From NCBI GenBank assembly GCA_023423065.1, contig JAFAGC010000120.1, forward strand, positions 20,873-84,872: a stretch of 64,000 bases of DNA, given 5' to 3'. The notes beneath the pieces were generated by a model that ran no database searches, was not told the DNA's origin, and worked only from the letters and a program-made list of their open reading frames with translations. The DNA comes from Pseudomonadota bacterium. Lineage in GTDB: Bacteria; Pseudomonadota; Gammaproteobacteria; Steroidobacterales; Steroidobacteraceae. Made by a program: the position numbers and the translations under genes. Shown in pieces: positions 61,540 to 64,000 of this stretch; positions within the stretch are counted from its first letter, which is position 1, and every line of letters starts with the position of its first letter.

Positions 61540-61946
61540 AGAATCTCTCCCTTGGCGCGGAAGAATTCTTCGGACGATCCCGCTCGCGCCTGCTTGTCGT
61601 TTAAGTGCGCGCGATCAGGATGGCGACCACGACCCGGTAACACCGTCTGTTGCCAGGCACAGGACTTGTTGGCTCGTATTCATTGCCCTCCCGCAATGAA
61701 ACGCACGCTCATTGCGTGTCTACATTCATATGTGTCGCGAGTTGGACCTTTCTCTCACCCTTAGCTCATGAATATCTGGTGTGTCCGTGCAGATATGCGC
61801 GTTGACGCGATTCGGCAAAGCCCTGCCGTGATGCAGCACGCCAAACTATTACGGCCTTGTCGAATGCGTTACGGAGAATCGCACGCAAAGAAAAAGCCCG
61901 CGCGAGTCACCCCGCGCGGGCTTCGTTCTTATCCACCGTTCCGGGA
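61540..61946. other. Non-coding, AT-richer intergenic stretch (407 bases)
   Basis: No convincing gene is seen in this stretch between the small unknown gene and xylA, though short frames exist. Its right end holds the xylA terminator hairpin. Composition resembles the adjacent unknown genes rather than the chromosome average. Confidence 0.6.
61888..61922 (-). terminator. Intrinsic terminator after xylA
   Basis: On the minus strand a perfect 10-base stem AGCCCGCGCG / CGCGCGGGCT with an 8-base loop is followed by TTTTCTTT. It lies 25 bases after the xylA stop. Confidence 0.93.
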
Positions 61947-63287
61947 TTACACGAAGCGGTTGACCAGGTTCTCCAGGTACTCCTGGCGACCCGACTGCGG
62001 CTTCGGGTTGATGTTGGCCGCGACCGCCGCATCGGAGATCGACGCAAGCGTCGCATCCTTCGCGTGGATCTTCTGGCCCGCCTCACCCTGCCACTTCGCG
62101 TAGCGCTGCTCGACGAACTTGTCGATGCCGCCGTGCTCGATCAGCGCGGCCGCGGACTTGAGCGTACGCGCCAGCAGGTCGAGACCGCCGACGTGGCCGT
62201 AGAACATGTCGGCCGGATCGATCGACTGGCGGCGCACCTTCGCATCGAAGTTGAACCCGCCGGTGGTGAAACCACCTGCCTTCAGGATGCGATACATCGC
62301 CAGCGTCATGTCGAGCGGATCGTTGTGGAACTGGTCGGTGTCCCAGCCGTTCTGCGGATCGCCGCGGTTGATGTCGATCGAACCGAAGATGCCGAGCGCG
62401 TCGGCCATCGCGATTTCGTGATCGAAGCTGTGGCCCGCGAGCGTCGCGTGGTTGGCTTCGATGTTCACCTTCACTTCGTTCTCGAGGCCGATCGACTTGA
62501 GGAAGCCGTACACGGTCGCAGTGTCGAAGTCGTACTGGTGCTTGGTCGGCTCGTGCGGCTTGGGCTCGATCAGGATCGTGCCCTTGAAGCCGATCTTGTG
62601 CTTATGGTCGACCACGAGCTGCAGGAAGCGCCCGAAGTTCTTGAGCTCGGTCTTGAGGTTCGTGTTGAGCAGCGTGTCGTAGCCTTCACGGCCGCCCCAG
62701 AGCACGTAGTTCGCGCCGCCGAGGCGCTTGGTGGCGTCGAGGCAGTGACGGACCTGCGTCGCCGCGAACGCCCACACATCCGGATCCGGGTTCGTCGAGG
62801 CGCCGCCCATGTAGCGCGGGTGCGAGAACAGGTTCGCGGTGCCCCACAGTAGTTTGACGCCGGTCTCGGCCTGCTTCTTCTCGAGACGGTCGATGGTCTT
62901 GGCGAGGTTCTCGACGTGTTCCTTGATGTTCGAGGCCGTCGGCATCGCGTCGACGTCATGGAAGCAGTAGAACGGCGTGCCGAGCTTGGTGAAGAAGTCG
63001 AACGCGGCGTCCATCTTGGCCCACGCGTTCGCCTCGTTCATGGGGCCGTTGTTGTTCCAGGGGCGCGCGAAGGTGCCGCCGCCGAAAATGTCGTGACCGT
63101 CCCACGCGAACGAATGCCAGTAGCACACGGCCGGACGCAGCAGGTCTTCCATGCGCTTGCCGAGGACGAGTTGGTCCTTGTTGTAGTGGCGGAACGCGAG
63201 CGGGTTGTCCGAATTCGGCCCCTCGAACTGGATGGGAGCGACGGCTTCGAAATAGGAAGCCTTTTTCAGGGGTGCGGGACTGGACAT
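61947..63287 (-). CDS. xylA: Xylose isomerase
   Basis: 446-residue class II xylose isomerase that converts xylose to xylulose. Signature elements are FCFHDVDAMP with the catalytic His-Asp, VLWGGREGYDTLLNT, ILIEPKPHEPTKHQYDFD with the metal-binding Glu and Lys, NIEANHATLAGHSFDHE, and GSIDINRGDPQNGWDTDQF with further metal ligands. ATG 63287 has GAGGAG nine bases upstream. It lies two bases after the xylB stop and ends at a strong terminator, so xylB-xylA is the end of an operon. Confidence 0.97.
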   Translation of the reverse strand: MSSPAPLKKASYFEAVAPIQFEGPNSDNPLAFRHYNKDQLVLGKRMEDLLRPAVCYWHSFAWDGHDIFGGGTFARPWNNNGPMNEANAWAKMDAAFDFFTKLGTPFYCFHDVDAMPTASNIKEHVENLAKTIDRLEKKQAETGVKLLWGTANLFSHPRYMGGASTNPDPDVWAFAATQVRHCLDATKRLGGANYVLWGGREGYDTLLNTNLKTELKNFGRFLQLVVDHKHKIGFKGTILIEPKPHEPTKHQYDFDTATVYGFLKSIGLENEVKVNIEANHATLAGHSFDHEIAMADALGIFGSIDINRGDPQNGWDTDQFHNDPLDMTLAMYRILKAGGFTTGGFNFDAKVRRQSIDPADMFYGHVGGLDLLARTLKSAAALIEHGGIDKFVEQRYAKWQGEAGQKIHAKDATLASISDAAVAANINPKPQSGRQEYLENLVNRFV

Positions 63288-63289
63288 GA

Positions 63290-64000
63290 TCAAACTCCTC
63301 GAAATCTTGGACGAAGGTCTTGATAAATCTGGGAAAAGCACTTGCGCTTGGGCGCCAGCTGTTCGATGTCGCGGGCATTGGGTTCTATGACGACCCTGAC
63401 CGGCGGCGGACGGCACACATCCTCCGCCCGTTCGCCCGTTTTGGCTATCCGGGCAAGCCGCGCGGCGCCAAAGGCCGGGCCCACTTCAGAGCCGTCGCGG
63501 TAAACCAGCGGCCGCCGCAGGGCCGCCGCCAGGACGCCGCCCCACCACATGGAGCGCGCGCCACCGCCGATCACGGAAATCTTGTCGATGGTCGCGCCGG
63601 CTTCGATGAGCGCATCGAGTCCGTCCGCGAAGGCGAAGGCCACGCCCTCGAGCACCGCCTGGCCGATGGCCGCGGCATCCGAGTCGTGGTTCAGCCCGAA
63701 CAACACGCCCCGGGCGGCCGGATCGTTGTGCGGCGTGCGCTCGCCCGACAGGTACGGCAGGAAGATCTCGGGACCGGCGAGGCTGTTGCGGGCCTCCACC
63801 TTGGAGAGCAGCTCGGCCGCGTCCTTGGTGCCGGTGAGTTTCACGGCCCAGTCGACGCAGCTCGCGGCCGAAAGCATCACGCTCATCTGGTGCCACACGC
63901 CCGGCAGGCAGTGGCAGAACGCATGCACGGCCTTGGCCGAGTTCGGCAGGAATTTCGGCGTGACCAGGAACAACACGCCCGAGGTGCCGAGCGACAGGAA
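63290..64000 (-). CDS. xylB: Xylulokinase, C-terminal part (cut by window edge)
   Basis: The frame is open to the last base of the window, so about 236 C-terminal residues of a FGGY-family kinase are present. The partial sequence begins FLSLGTSGVLFLVTPKFLP, then HAFCHCLPGVWHQMSVMLSA, FLPYLSGERTPHNDP, and the adenine-pocket KISVIGGGARSMWWGG, all typical of XylB. It phosphorylates xylulose to feed the pentose phosphate pathway. Its stop is two bases before xylA. The final 30 residues past the kinase fold are rich in Arg and Pro. Confidence 0.94.
   Translation of the reverse strand, partial: FLSLGTSGVLFLVTPKFLPNSAKAVHAFCHCLPGVWHQMSVMLSAASCVDWAVKLTGTKDAAELLSKVEARNSLAGPEIFLPYLSGERTPHNDPAARGVLFGLNHDSDAAAIGQAVLEGVAFAFADGLDALIEAGATIDKISVIGGGARSMWWGGVLAAALRRPLVYRDGSEVGPAFGAARLARIAKTGERAEDVCRPPPVRVVIEPNARDIEQLAPKRKCFSQIYQDLRPRFRGV

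Noticed and set aside
1..64000. tRNA, rRNA, CRISPR arrays, prophage or integrase-linked islands
   Set aside because: No cloverleaf, repeat-spacer array, phage gene or integrase was recognised; the only mobile gene is the RAYT.

Overview
The window is a GC-rich, densely coded chromosome segment. No tRNA, rRNA, CRISPR array or prophage was seen. The most likely host is a gammaproteobacterium of the Xanthomonadales/Steroidobacterales/Nevskiales kind. The reasons are a LysC-LysA fusion, a complete his operon led by a TrpR-fold regulator, a SAM-I riboswitch before metX-metB, a HisB fusion, large Caulobacter/Xanthomonas-type TonB receptors paired with a tryptophan-halogenase-like protein, and a PEP-CTERM protein behind a sigma-54 promoter. 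This placement is inference from gene content, not from a marker gene.

Layout. 1-2156: DUF899 gene end, an SDR lacking its catalytic residues, and a frameshifted secreted-protein gene. 2104-4526: metB and metX on the minus strand under a SAM riboswitch. 4610-12082: TrpR-like regulator then hisG-D-C-B-H-A-F-I, mostly with overlapping stops and starts; hisF appears to start at ATT. 12125-16908: a membrane-anchored unknown, the LysC-LysA fusion, a PA3496-like small protein and a SAM hydrolase (DUF62). 16940-21906: fused MFS/spermidine-synthase-like protein, L,D-transpeptidase and apt. 21926-26071: two LigF-like glutathione transferases, two alpha/beta hydrolases, a SnoaL-like protein and a VOC protein. 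26074-29838: a repeat-rich stretch with a MetE-like protein, an aromatic-acid-type MFS transporter and a RAYT transposase flanked by inverted copies of an unusual two-box REP repeat. 29828-41402: acyl/aromatic catabolism (amidohydrolases, bifunctional beta-oxidation enzyme, MarR, AraC, ALDH, ThDP enzyme, AEC carrier, YfcG-like GST). 41412-46518: secreted nuclease, PQQ dehydrogenase, SDR and a fused gallate/protocatechuate-type extradiol dioxygenase. 46671-47497: PEP-CTERM protein with CRP-like and sigma-54 sites and a terminator. 47521-60629: an alpha-glucan utilisation locus. 60644-61887: a more AT-rich pair of unknown genes. 61888-64000: xylB-xylA.

How the parts work together. The alpha-glucan locus is a coherent regulon: TonB receptor plus halogenase-like protein, GH13 alpha-glucosidase, LacI regulator, SLC45-type sugar transporter, GH97 and a secreted GH13 amylase. 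Four copies of the palindrome TGCATACGTATNCA lie before its three transcription units, the evident LacI target. Methionine/SAM metabolism recurs (SAM riboswitch, SAM hydrolase, MetE-like protein, aminopropyltransferase-like domain, apt). Aromatic catabolism is suggested by the LigF-like GSTs, the AAHS-type transporter, the resorcylate-decarboxylase-like protein and the fused extradiol dioxygenase, but these genes are scattered.
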